Source of the DNA: Paraphaeosphaeria minitans | Lineage: Eukaryota; Ascomycota; Dothideomycetes; Pleosporales; Didymosphaeriaceae | Direction: 5' to 3' | Assembly (NCBI GenBank): GCA_015832175.1 | Contig: WJXW01000001.1 | Location: 806,001 to 870,000, forward strand | Length of the DNA: 64,000 nucleotides | In this document: piece after piece, positions 1 to 11,368 of the stretch | How the letters are laid out: each line of letters starts with the position of its first letter | Numbering within the stretch: position 1 is the stretch's first letter | The notes under the pieces: model-generated | The model's database searches: none | What the model saw: only the letters and a program-made list of their open reading frames with translations | Told to the model about the DNA's origin: nothing | Made by a program: the position numbers and the translations under genes

Positions 1-2
1 CA

Positions 3-924
3 ATGGCCTCCAAAATTTTAGTCTATTGATGCTCCTGGTGCTCGCACACAAGGCGGTTGCATCTGAACAGATAAGGCCATTCATCAATCAGCTACCCGAA
101 TATTCGTTGATGGCTGATTGCGCCGAGCCTCATGTATCAAAAATCGTACGGGACATGGATAATGGATGCGGAGATGGTTCCCAAACAACATCATACAATT
201 GTTTCTGCCACCCGTCATCTTCGTACTTCAGCACCCTCATCGGCTCGAAAAGTAGAGAAAGCTTGCAAGACCGCTAATCCGGGTGCCTAGGAAACTCATG
301 CGCAGGAATTATTCGACAATTATTGTCACCTTGGTGACTCACTCACCTTGGGTTAGCCTCAGTGGTTCACCTTATGACACGCCGGGTATTCACTAAACTG
401 GGTCAGCAATATCTTCTACGACCTCTTCAGCATTGTCCACATCATCATCGGTATCGACTGCTTCGTCAGTGGGATCAAGTTCAGTGGCAGAGTCAAATAG
501 TACCCCTGCCTCTCCTGCATCAACTCCGCATATGATAAGTGCATCAACGTCGCCAACGCCTTCATCAGCATCATCGAAACCTTCATCATCAACGACGGAG
601 CCCGCAAAAGACACGCCAGCACCGAAGAAGATCAAAACCGCGGCTATTGCTGCAGGGTCACCATACCGATCGTACTCATCACAGTAGCCATCGCGGCTTT
701 TCTCATCTTCCAGAGGATAAAGTAGCAAGCACCCGTAGAATGTATAGCTACCCGACCACGAGAACAAATACGAAACTCACGATCTGAAGCTTGAGGCCCA
801 AGAAGCCCACTCAACACATTCGGACTACACCGGGTCGTCAGAAATGTACGAGCTAGAACAAGAGACAGTTCCTCTGCGAGCTCTTGAGATCGGTGGCAGT
901 GTGGCCATACACGAGATGCATTAG
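3..924 (+). pseudogene. Broken gene for a Cys-rich, Ser/Thr-rich single-pass surface protein
   Basis: Pieces of one protein can be followed through several frames. A signal-peptide-like start (ATG at 3, stop after 8 codons; hydrophobic MLLVLA continues from 29 in another frame) leads into a six-cysteine extracellular segment (for example GCGDGSQTTSYNCFC) that shifts frame near 255 and hits TAG near 290. The same frame then resumes with AQELFDNYCHLG. From about 400 a Ser/Thr-rich stalk runs in frame to about 656. The membrane helix VTIPIVLITVAIAAFLIF is in a different frame (657-722), and a cytoplasmic tail ending EIGGSVAIHEMH is back in the stalk frame, stopping at 924. The order (Cys domain, stalk, helix, tail) is typical of fungal wall-associated membrane proteins; the Cys spacing is only loosely CFEM-like. 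At least three frame changes and one internal stop argue for decay. Assembly errors could mimic single shifts but hardly all of them. Confidence 0.6.
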
Positions 925-1090
925 CTAGCAAGCGTATCATTAGCTAGCTACTTAGAGTCGCATGTGTTTGGTTGCCTCAAAGTCAGAAAGATGGGAAGTA
1001 TGGAGTCGGTTTTACTGATTTCTACGGTGGAACGTCTGATGGGAGCCAATGTTCAACGCGCATGGTTGAGGCTGAATGCGAATATGTTAT

Positions 1091-1997
1091 CTAAAACTTT
1101 TCACAAGCAGGCCGCATATCTGGATAACTGTCAGTGATTTTATATGTGGCGACTAGTCACTTACCGAGCTCGTGCGTCCAAAGGCAAGGCTTTTGGTTAT
1201 GTAGCCACAAGTACGTCTCGCCAACCGCATCTGCACTCATTTTCTTTCCCTTCTTCTGATCTTCTCCGTCTGCATCCGCAATGCCGCCATTGGCAATAGT
1301 GTGCACAACATGAACGCCCTTCTCGCTCATCTCACGCGCAAGTGTCTGCGCAAGCTGGCGTACTGATGCGCGGCCAGCTCCATATGCGGCAAATTGCGCA
1401 CTGCAGCGAAGCGCGCCGAGTGTTCCAGTAAAGATGAGAGTCTATAAAATATGGTTAATTGATTTCTACGGGTTGACAGGGCAAAATCTTTACGCCTTTC
1501 TTCTCGCCTCCATCCGTCAGGCCTTTCTCCCCATGATCCGCGAAGAAACGCTTCAACGACTCTTGCGCGAACGTAAAGGCGCCACCGACATACGTCCCCA
1601 GAGAATCTTCAAATTCTTCACGCGTTTCTTCTAAGAACGGCTTCTTGGAAGAATGCTTGATGCTGTAAATCGCCATGTTCAATTTGAGATTTTTGAAGCT
1701 GTGGTGTTTCTGGATTTCCTTGAAAGTGTTTTCGAGTGATATTTTTGACGTGTCGGTAGCGAAGGTCTCCAAGATGGCATTGGGGCTTGTCTTGCGTACT
1801 GTGCTGACAACTTCATTTAGCGACTCGGGACGGCGAGCAAGAATAGCAACAGCCAGGTTTCCGTGAGACGGATCGGAGAGAATGCGGGCGATACCAGTTC
1901 CCTAAAGATCAAGTCAGCCGCGTGAGTTTGACATTGATGATAGGCTTACTGTGTTGGGACCAGCACCAATTAAAATGGCAAGACCTGATGGAGGCAT
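1091..1997 (-). CDS. Short-chain dehydrogenase/reductase (SDR) family protein, 253 aa
   Basis: Four exons on the minus strand: 1997-1950, 1901-1494, 1441-1165 and 1119-1091, summing to 762 nt. Introns of 45-52 bp start GTAAGC, GTAAAG and GTAAGT and end TTTAG, TATAG and CCAG. The N-terminus carries a Rossmann dinucleotide-binding motif (AILIGAGPNTGTGIAR); later comes TLIFTGTLGALRCSAQF and the catalytic region AAYGAGRASVRQ. The classical SDR pair is Tyr-x3-Lys; here the Lys position is Arg, so activity may be altered. The C-terminal THELDMRPACEKF is the same tail as in the second SDR of this window (23287-24129, WELDLRPAVEKW), so both belong to the same subfamily. The likely role is NAD(P)-dependent oxidoreduction of an unknown small molecule in the cytosol. 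The gene stands alone next to a decayed surface-protein gene. Confidence 0.85.
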
Positions 1998-4900
1998 TGG
2001 GTTTTAATTTTGTTCGCTCACGATAATCTTTTTTGTTGCAGGTATGAGTTTTGGGTAGAATTTACCGTACCTATGGTCCTGTCGTCACTGTCAAGCATTC
2101 GATTACATCATTGTGGAGCCATCGCATCAGCTTTCTGCGGGGTTGGTTTCGCGGACCCTGGCGGCCCAAGCTTTCAACCTCAGACTGTTTACATTCTCAG
2201 TCAGATACACGACGTCCAACAATTCTATAAGCTAATGACTGGGCAGTGGAAATACTACACATCAATATATGGAGGTTCCCTATATTTTGGTTTCTCATTG
2301 TCGGGCGCTATGTATCTCGCAGCCCTGACCAGGAATGCATGGAGACACTGCTTGCCGAATTCGGTGAAGCCAGCTTGATCGGTGTCTCTGGCTCTCCGAA
2401 GGCCCCGCACATGAGGGTTGGTTTCTCGGGCACAGCTATGCGGACAACCACTTGAACAATACAGGTCACTGGATGAGCGGATACGCACGCAATGCGAGGG
2501 GATCGATCGGGTAATCATGGGCAGTGGCGATGTATACGAGGGCCGGATTATCCGCGCATGGTCCTGGAGGACCTGCGTTGGAGGAAGAATCCCTGCATGG
2601 GTAGGGCAACAGGGCAAAACACTTGCATATGTTCCCACTTACAACCGCCATTATCTGCGCCAATGTTTATTTTTAGCCTGCAGGAACAAGCATCAGTCGT
2701 AGGAGAGTTCGAGAAGCGGCCGGAGTGGATGTAATGCTCTGAGCCATGGCCGTGTGGCAGGCATGCCATTGTGGGAGCGAAGCCAGGGGCCGCGTTCCCT
2801 CAATGTGATGATGAGTCATACTGGTATCTGAAAATCAATGGGATTCGTGAGAGTTGGGAAATACGGACGATGAGGTGGACAACGCACATGTACCGACCAG
2901 TGAGATGTGCCGAACCGGAGGACCAGGCACCTGCAAATCTCCATGCATAGGCGCTCGGCGTTTATAGAATCGGTCGATCAGACGGCTTTCTGCAATGGCA
3001 GAATGAAGTATTTGCTCACGCCATATGGTGTAGGAAGCGGTTCTGGAGCTACGACATTGCGTGTTTGAAGATCGGCGAGATGATGTTGGCACAGCTGCTC
3101 GATCGAGAGCGGGGCGACAATCGGCCCGTGCGCCGTCTTATTTGAACGACAGCCGTGGAGGGCAACGTTCTCCACCAGTCATCACGCGCTCACGATCCTC
3201 AATCAAGAATGGCGTACTTTGCGAGGTACGTTTCACTGCTTTTTCTACGGTATCAAAGTGAGACTGTCAGGATAACGGTGCTGCGGGGAGATGTGCTAAT
3301 CATAGAATAGTGTCGAGAGGCCGCCCGTAAACTGATAAGAGCAGGAGGAAGAGGCATAAGCGACGGCGTCGACGCTATGGACTTCTACTCGTTATTTTGA
3401 ATCTGGATGACGTCAACCAGAGTGCCCCGGCATGTATGAGCAGTAGCCCACGGTGGCCTTAGCCTTACCCCCGCGGTATCAACCCAGGGGCCCACCATCC
3501 CGTTTCGGAGCCCAGTGTAAATTGTAGTCGACTTGCTCCAGGATAAACACTCATCGTGTATGATTATGACGTAGGCCGACAATGATGACCATAGAAAAAC
3601 TCATCCGCAAACGGGTTGATCCAGACGTATCCCGCTCGATATACAGGCATTGAACGGTTTGGACGTATCGCGGCCCTGAAAAAAAAAAGACCAATGTGGC
3701 AGAAGTTTAGTATTTCCGGGAATCCGGTGAACGCGCTTTGGCTAGATGCGTGTTGAATCTTCGGCTACACCACACACAGCCGGTGGTCGGGCAGCCACAA
3801 CCAGCCGTTCCTGACATAGCCACAAGCTAACACAGGTCAACGCTGGAATCTGCCTCGAGAAAGCCTTACCAGAGACGATTGGCAACACTGTAGAAATTCG
3901 GGGCTGAGTATTCTTGAGCGAGGCCTGGTTAAACACTGCTCCGCCTACTTAAAGACGTGTATAAGTGAACGTGCCGCCAGCACAGTCTGGAAGATTTCTG
4001 CCCAAACTCGAACACCCGGCGGTACCAACGGTTTCCCGTCGTGTCGCCGCGATGTCACATTTAGGGATCGTCGAAAACCGGTCAAAAGATATTCAAGGTG
4101 TTCTTCCAACCAACCAATTGGCTTTGTCAGCGACTTATGATACTACACAATGACCAAATCTCGTTGCCGACGGCGTCAAGCGAAAGATACCGGTGCAGCC
4201 TCATTCTTTCCTACGACTTCGCTTACAATTTGGTGTATCCAATCTGGATACCTGCAAAGCGCTCGACCCTCGACTCTTCGAACCAGGACTGGCGTTGTAC
4301 CACCTACTCTCATGCTCGTATGGCTTTTCCCCTGGCTGGAAATGTGGTTGCATGTCGCTCTATTGCAGACGACCAAAGAATGCAGTAAGCAAAAACAAAA
4401 CATCGCCATGAACTCATGGCCTGTCATTGCGAAAGCCCCAATCCTAGCATGCGCGCTTAGAACTCCACCAGTGCGGATCTACTTGACCCAGCAGGGGTAC
4501 CAACCGGAAAGACTTCACCGTACGTCCGTCTAGCTTTCCATGGTATTGTCGCCGAGCGAGGGCATACTTCCCTGCTTTGATGTCCTCGGCGACTCATCCT
4601 GTTCTGCGCATCGAACAGGGCCATCACTCCGATCACGCCTCCAGGTAATGATTCTGACCGATCTGTGCCCAGTGTCCAATCGGATATTGCGGTGTTACCG
4701 TGACTTTGCCTTATTCAAGATAGCGTTGTCCGTTCTATCGCACACCAATCTGGCAGCCGCGTGTTGTTCGTGGATGCTGTTGTGGCCGGAGGAATAATAT
4801 CTGATGAAGACGCATGCGACGTATGTTTACGTGTCACCCACAGGGGCACACCAAGGTCCTGCCGTATAAAGCGGTTTCCAGCGGGAATGAGGGCACTGCA

Positions 4901-5333
4901 ACTCACGATGCCGTTTCCATCCTACCGTACGTAGCTGTCGGAATAAAGTCCTTGCACATACGCTTCGCCTGTGCCCAGATAACCTCGACTGCACCCCGAA
5001 AATCGAAAAAATGCTCCTCGTGATCGAGCTTCACAAATGGTCTTGCGAGTGAGTTGCAGTTCGTATGAAACTTCGTGTTTGTTTCGTGCAGAAACTCTAC
5101 TGACTGTGTGCAGTCTCAACTTTTCTAGTCACAGACATATCGACAATATCAACCCCCCAATTTGCCACTCTTCTACGTCGCACGTCAGGAAGATTGACCA
5201 TCTGCTCCTGGACTCACCGATAAACCACGTTACTTCAACGTTACCAGAGCCTTACTGACAGTCCAACGATCCATCAAGACATAGCTTTGTGAGTTTGCGG
5301 ACGCGAAGTATTCGCAAGTCTCTACGGAAAATC
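1998..5333. other. Gene-poor intergenic region
   Basis: About 3.3 kb with only short, overlapping open frames in all six frames, none ATG-initiated with recognisable domains or supported by flanking splice signals. A minus-strand stretch near 2840-3170 reads as weakly protein-like but is too short and interrupted to call. No transposon ends, long terminal repeats or AT-rich islands were seen. The last few hundred bases presumably hold the promoter of the zinc-finger gene that follows. Confidence 0.5.
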
Positions 5334-6758
5334 ATGTCTCGATTTTCACTGGATAGTTTACCCATGTACTCTCCACCAGCATTTACCCCGCAAGCATATA
5401 CAGCAGAAGAGTACGCATACCTGATCCCAGCGGAACTGCCGGTAGACCGGGAGCCTTGTGAGTTATCAACACATACTGATCCAGGCCTTGGTCGACAAAT
5501 GAGTCGACATGAAGATGCGGAGTGTTATGCAACGCCAGTAGATGCCGTGGCTCGGCAGAGACACCATCTCCTCGATCGGGTTACCAGCGCCCCTACGAAT
5601 ATCGGTCGTGTACAAAACACCTCTCCCGCCATTTCGCGAGCTTTAACACCTATTAACACTTCCGTCGACATGACGCGAACTTCACCTGTGCGTATGAGCG
5701 CTCACTATGTTTCTCCAAGCAAGGACCACGGACACGACTACCGGGCAATTGATGTAGCTTGCACCACGTTGCTGAGCCCTCCAACAACTCTCAGTCCTTC
5801 TTCCTTTCAAATGTCTCCTTCAACATCTACCTCGCCCAGAGGTTCCGTCATATCTGGGACCGCAGACTACCGCACTGCAAAGCCTGCTACACATGGTATG
5901 CAAAATGCGAACGGCCCTCTGCAACGCACATTCGGACTCCAGAACAGTCAGTATAACATGTACTCTCGCGATCAATATCCTTACAACCAATCTCTGTCTC
6001 CCGCATCACCCATCACTCGCCACAATGACAACTTCATGATCGCAGACCATGCTCCATTCGCCACAGCGGCCACCCACTTGCATCACCATTCGTCTCATAA
6101 TCCGGAAGTTTCCGAGCAGTTACCCTATCTCTCAAATGCGCAGCAAAATCTGTCAGCTTATCATAGAGTCCAGTATGGGCTGAGTGACCTTACCAGTCAA
6201 CTATACCGGTTTGCTCAAAGGAGGCTTTCTGCATCAGAACAGTATATCAATGGCCTACCGTCGCATGTTTCCTCTGGCCCTTACTATGACGGATATCAAT
6301 CGCAGCACACAACATACAACACTTCTTCCAGCCTCGATGAGGCCCTACCAGCTTATGATGCGAGCGGTAGCGTACCACTGCGCGTGGAAGAGCCTCCCCG
6401 GCCTCAATATCGCCAAAGCAAAGTCAAACGAACTGCAGCCACAGCCGCTCGCGCGATTGTGAATCTACTCCCGCTTGCATGTCTCCACTGTGGTGAATTG
6501 TTCACCGGGAAATATCAGAAAGCAAATTGCCTTCGCCACATCAACCTTTTCCATGTCGATGTGGACCTTTCCGCTGCAGGCATCGACGATGGAAAAACCT
6601 GTCGAGCCTGCTTCCAACGCTTCAGACGGCCAGCCAAACATGAGTGGAAGCAGCATCGAATTGAGGACTGCCGACCTAACAAACGGCGCATCGAAAAACG
6701 CGGTCGGGAAATGAGGATTTATATGCCACCTATGCCAGAAGAAAGCGGAAGTAATTAG
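5334..6758 (+). CDS. Zinc-finger protein with long disordered N-terminus, 474 aa
   Basis: Single exon. The frame is open 45 nt upstream but only with a GTG, so the first ATG (5334) is chosen. Residues 1 to about 375 are low-complexity Ser/Pro/Tyr/His-rich, typical of the disordered arm of fungal transcription factors. The C-terminus carries two zinc-binding modules. The first is LACLHCGELFTGKYQKANC followed by LRHINLFH (C-x2-C-x15-H-x4-H). The second is degenerate, CRACFQRFRRPAKHEWKQH then RIEDC (C-x2-C-x14-H-x4-C). A basic tail (PNKRRIEKRGREMR) could be a nuclear signal. The first module shares the unusual FTG-x-YQK-x-N core and the 15-residue spacing with the protein at 11369-12304, so the two are paralogues. 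The likely role is a nuclear DNA-binding or RNA-binding regulator; no target can be named. Confidence 0.8.
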   Translation: MSRFSLDSLPMYSPPAFTPQAYTAEEYAYLIPAELPVDREPCELSTHTDPGLGRQMSRHEDAECYATPVDAVARQRHHLLDRVTSAPTNIGRVQNTSPAISRALTPINTSVDMTRTSPVRMSAHYVSPSKDHGHDYRAIDVACTTLLSPPTTLSPSSFQMSPSTSTSPRGSVISGTADYRTAKPATHGMQNANGPLQRTFGLQNSQYNMYSRDQYPYNQSLSPASPITRHNDNFMIADHAPFATAATHLHHHSSHNPEVSEQLPYLSNAQQNLSAYHRVQYGLSDLTSQLYRFAQRRLSASEQYINGLPSHVSSGPYYDGYQSQHTTYNTSSSLDEALPAYDASGSVPLRVEEPPRPQYRQSKVKRTAATAARAIVNLLPLACLHCGELFTGKYQKANCLRHINLFHVDVDLSAAGIDDGKTCRACFQRFRRPAKHEWKQHRIEDCRPNKRRIEKRGREMRIYMPPMPEESGSN

Positions 6759-9700
6759 TGAGGGTCATTGTCTTGGTCAGAGGCAAAAATCTCGTTGTTC
6801 TTTTACTTCGACCTTCGATAGCCCGAGAATTGTACGTGAGGCATGTTCGATTTGCAGTCTTGCACTCCGTCTAGTTATTTGAGCTGGCGTGGACTGTTGT
6901 GTCTCAAATTACCCTTAATTGAACAATCTTCCTTGCACTGCAAAGATTGAATTCTACTTCCATAAACACCCTGGATTGTTCGCAGCGGGCGCGAGAAAAG
7001 AAAGACAGTGCGGTAGACGGTCACATTATTCTGTTGACAGAGTGCCGAACGTTCCGATTAATCCCACTCATAGGGGCTGGCACAGAAAACCACATATCTG
7101 GAGAACAGCTGATCCTCTCAGAACTCGCTGTGAAACAAGGTTATAAAATTATGATATTATAATCTAACATGAGATTTCATACTGTAGCTACGAGAAGTCC
7201 GGAATTTTTCGTCAGCCACTGTGACCCCATGGACAGAAATTCCAGTCAATAGCGAACCACATTCAAACCGGCTCGAGCCTTGTTGAGCGGTCATTCGATC
7301 GGAGGTCGGTAGGTACTGTTTCGAGTATCCATTTTCATATAGTCTCGGATGAGCGGTTGTTACTCGGCATGCAGGGTTACCACCAGAATGGTAGACAGGT
7401 CCACATATAGAGCTCGAAAGTTGAATCTAGGGTAGCACCATACGCACGAAAAGCTATTATAGGCATCTCCGCCAATATAGCCAGGTACCGGGGCAAGGCT
7501 GTCATCACGTGTCTGAGCTGGCTCCATGCATCAGCCTGATATCTGATCTCACGATCAAAAATACTAGCAAGTGGAAAGATAAAGAGAGGGCCTGAGGTAG
7601 TGATACGATGGCAGTTCGAGATGTTTGTAACTGCACGTGCCGGATCCAACATGCCTCGGAGATATGCATATACGCGCAGGGGACACGATTGACTATGAAA
7701 ACTGCGGCTTAATTACAATCAGGATTTATCATGTGACGAGCGAAGCATTGGCGCATGCTATGCATCGATTTCCAAGATATGGAGGACGATGGATCGACAT
7801 CGGTCCACGTCTGCCTTCCGGTGAAGCCGTGCATGTATGCAGAGTGCTATCTGGGAGCAGGAGTGCGGGATGAGCTGCTTGGGCGAGCTGTGTCACCTCT
7901 ACCTGACATGAACTGCATGCAAGGTCTGAAAAGTTTGATGTGTCCATGACCGCGTCCTGTTCATGGTCACACACATGCAAACCTTTCTGGAGCCGGCTGT
8001 CAATTGAGGTCGCTTCGGCAGAGAGCATCGCGACTTACCAACGTTTGGGCGCTTAATATCAGGATACCTACCGTATGGTATACATGGGCTCTAGCGCTCC
8101 TTCATCTAGTTTTCATGTTGGAGAAGGCAAAAAAGGCAATTGTGCCCCGCATATGAGACCATACAGTAGAGCAAGGACTCGAAGAACAGACAGCTACTTC
8201 GAGACCATGATCACGATCATATCGGCTGCTCCGGTCTCGGGTCAGACTTTCGAAAGTGCACCCGGGTCTCACAAGCCCCTAGGGTTGCCGCTCGTGCAGG
8301 TCTCGTTATTGCGTGTGGATCGTGAGGTTTCGCAGGCTGCAGACGAGTGGCGGAGTGAAAAGCATGCTCACGTGGCAGAACTTTTGAGCCCGTGTAAACC
8401 ATTACGACCTTTGTTCTCGTATGGTACAAGTGTATTGAAATTGATGCAGCTCCAGATCTATCAGGGCGTCGCGGAGAAAGCCGCACGAGACGCGGGCCGC
8501 ACTCACACAGGTGGGCATACCTACGTGCTATCGATAGGTAGGTAAAAGGTGCCGCGGCTCGCTTGTGTCGGACCACAACCGTCGACCTGGTCGACCTGGC
8601 CGACCTGGCTACACTTGCAACCCGACATCACCTGTTCAACTCTTCGCAACCCTCGCCTTCATGATTCGGAAGCCGCTTGCACTTGCCTAATTCTAGCACG
8701 TGGAGAAATCGGTACTTGCACTATGCCCAGGTGGAGGGACCGATGCTAGGCTGCGAGGGCACAGCGGACACACTCGCCTAGAGTGTGCTTGCATCTGCTA
8801 TAACCGACAGGGATTGAAGGACTTCTGGGCTAGGGTCTGGTGACCAAATATAACAATAACGAGGTGTGCAGTCTATCGCTAAATTTTTGTGCTGACTTGG
8901 AAACAGGTAACGGAGATAGAACATGTGCCATGTGATCTTCCCCAAGCGGCGCTCCGCCCCTTCGTTACATATTCTCCATTATCCAGCAATGGCCCGTTAC
9001 AGCTAAGTAGTTTTCTTACAATCAGTCTCATACATTGAAGATAGGACGATTACTAGGTTAGCACAGCCTTCAGACCATGGTTGCATCGGATCAAAGCCGC
9101 ACGGTGGCTTCTTCTTTGCATCGATGACTCGCTGTAGCTGCCACCGTGTATGTGACCAAGTATAAATGTCTTTGAGGCTATGTACTTTGCAGCATCGCCG
9201 AGACGCTCTGTGTTTAGACGATTCGTCGAAATACAGGTAACATGCGGCTCCACATAAGCTTCGGTCCCCGTACCATAGCAGTTCACTGTCTCACACGTAG
9301 ACAGCACCAAAGGCCGAGGGATTACTGATGATCATAATGGGGCTCAAACTCGATTGCCGTTACATCTGGCCCCATTTACTGAGCCAGGCATCTCGGCAAA
9401 CATCAGTATAAGGAACCAATGTACTGCAGCGACTGTTGGGACTGGACGGCTTTTGTCTCTGGTTATGCGGACGCATATCTTCTTTATTCCTCTCACTCCC
9501 TCCAGTTCGTCCTTGACCGAAACCTATCTACAGTCCTGTCGTTCTGCGTTGAACCTCTTTTGAAGCCACGCTACGAAACGAGATGGAAGCAACCACTCCT
9601 GAATTGTGTAAAAGTCTCGCTTTCCCTTGGGAAAGCTACCCCAAAGTTCTTTTACGGAGCAGGAATCGATGACTTCCAGGGTTTCCAAACGTCTCCGAGT

Positions 9701-10842
9701 TCGTTCTAGTCAGTAAAACCTTCGTACCACGTAGGTGTAGAGTAATGAAGGCAGAATTACAATCACCTATGATACCATCGTTTGGTATACCACCCCGAAC
9801 CATTCTGCGATTGGAAAGGCTCTGATTACATAACAAGCAAGAAGACAGTATCGATACGTTCGATCTAAGCGTACTTTTGAGAGAGCAATATTGGAAAATC
9901 CCTCTATCGTTGAGACTGCAAGCCGACACATCTCGATGCATTGGCATTGGAGGACCGCTATCATCAAAAGAAACGCCGCCTTTGAAACCGGTGAGAGTAT
10001 CTGCACGTTCCGGGGTTCCGTGGTACATCAACAATCTCGCACGTCTGCGAGCAGACTTCGGCACTGGTCATGAATGCTGCGCGCAAGAGCCTTGAGGATC
10101 ACCAGGTCCTCCCGCTGCATGTCAAGTCCACCAACACCAATAAAAGCGTCCTCCATTGGTTATGGTGCAAATTGGTGGATATGTGGGTGCATCTACCAAC
10201 GCACCACATGCAGTGGCAGCCTGCTTCTGCATCCACGAAATTGTCCTCCGTCCACTCCACAGCGACTCCAGCCCGGTGAGTCCTGCAGTCCCTCAAAACA
10301 TACGGATGAGAAGTCGTACGTGCCGCCGGGCAAACAGGATGCGGACACCACCCCCGCCAATCGAGAACCCAAAGTACGGACAATGTGCCCAGCTGAGCGA
10401 AGGGCAACATATTGCCAGCGCGATCCCTCGCCTTCGTCCTCTCTGAAACATAATGGAGAATCGTCGAAGCGTTCTCCTGGGCTCACTCTGATTGCTCAGG
10501 CGACGACGTCAGAACCATCGGCGGACGTTCAGGCGGACCATTCGGTGGACTACTGGTATCAGCTGCTGATGGCCAAGGATTTCCTTGACCTGGACATCAG
10601 AGGCCATAAAAGTCCTCCGGGTCTCGACGTCTCTTCTGAAAACCAGCACCACCCGCCTCGGATCTTACAACATGCGCCTCCTTTTCGAGTTTGCTGGCCG
10701 GGATATTCAGTCTGTCCACCAATCGTTGAGCCCAACCTATAAACTCGTTGCTGATATTGACTAGAATCATAAGCTCTGACCGTAACAAGCAGGGCAGAGT
10801 ACTTTGGTCGGGCGTAGGAGAGCAAAATCTGACCGTCATATC
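6759..10842. other. Gene-poor intergenic region
   Basis: Roughly 4 kb without a gene I can support. Open frames up to about 220 codons occur at 10.07-10.74 kb, but they lack proper starts and overlap protein-like frames on both strands. For example, a minus-strand frame near 10600-10790 contains SNEFIGWAQRLVDRLNIPAS, while the plus strand there reads GSYNMRLLFEFAGRDIQSVH. This may be eroded coding DNA, but no family is recognisable. Confidence 0.4.
8581..8607. repeat. Three tandem copies of a 9-bp unit
   Basis: Three near-identical copies of GTCGACCTG (the third is GCCGACCTG) in intergenic DNA. Short, probably slippage-derived. Confidence 0.6.
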
Positions 10843-11137
10843 CCCAAGCTCCCCCGGTTCCTATAGGATTGAACTCGTGGACAATCGCAGTCAGACCCTA
10901 CCATACACGTTAGCTACACCACCAAACTCACCAGGAAGGCGCAACAACTGGCGACGTCGAGTGGTAGAGAACTTCAGGAAAGTCTTCAAACGGTCGTCTA
11001 CGGCTGCGATAGGAGTCGAACTACCGTCATCGCCGCCCACGTGTGTCACTGAGCTGTGGGAAAATCATTGCCCTTCGTTTCCAAACAGTAATCAGCCCTA
11101 CGTTAGCGGGAAGGCTGAGCTGTCGTCTCAAAGCTCT
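10843..11137 (+). other. Coding-like segment ending in a consensus splice donor; possible unassigned exon
   Basis: An open frame of about 98 codons reads like real protein: TVISPSSPGSYRIELVDNRS, then the basic segment NNWRRRVVENFRKVFKRS, ending KAELSSQSS directly before GTAAGT at 11138. A branch-like CTAAC and acceptor AAACAG follow at 11240-11261. There is no ATG in the frame, and joining at 11261 does not reach the frame of the zinc-finger gene that starts at 11369 without another intron. An acceptor at 11344 (GCGCAG) would join in frame. It may therefore be an upstream exon of that gene, or a relic of a duplicated one. Confidence 0.35.
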
Positions 11138-11368
11138 GTAAGTATTCAATGGATTCGATACTGTCTCATGACGTGCCCCTCCCTAGAAGAGTAAAGAACC
11201 AAAAGCCAGAATCGGGTAGATGTTGGGTAACATGAGTAAGCTAACGCTGTGCTTGAAACAGTTTTGTGCTGAACTTGAGGAAAGTCCAACCGACGATAAC
11301 CCTCATCAACGCAATACCTCCCCTCTCACGACCGTCCGGCGCAGAAGCCTAGGCACGGAGAAAGAGAT

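Noticed and set aside
1998..5333. RIP-mutated transposon island
   Set aside because: Base composition is not strikingly AT-rich and no inverted or long terminal repeats or transposase fragments were seen.
8075..8545. 156-codon plus-strand open frame
   Set aside because: Non-conserved-looking, with an overlapping antisense frame of similar length; treated as chance.
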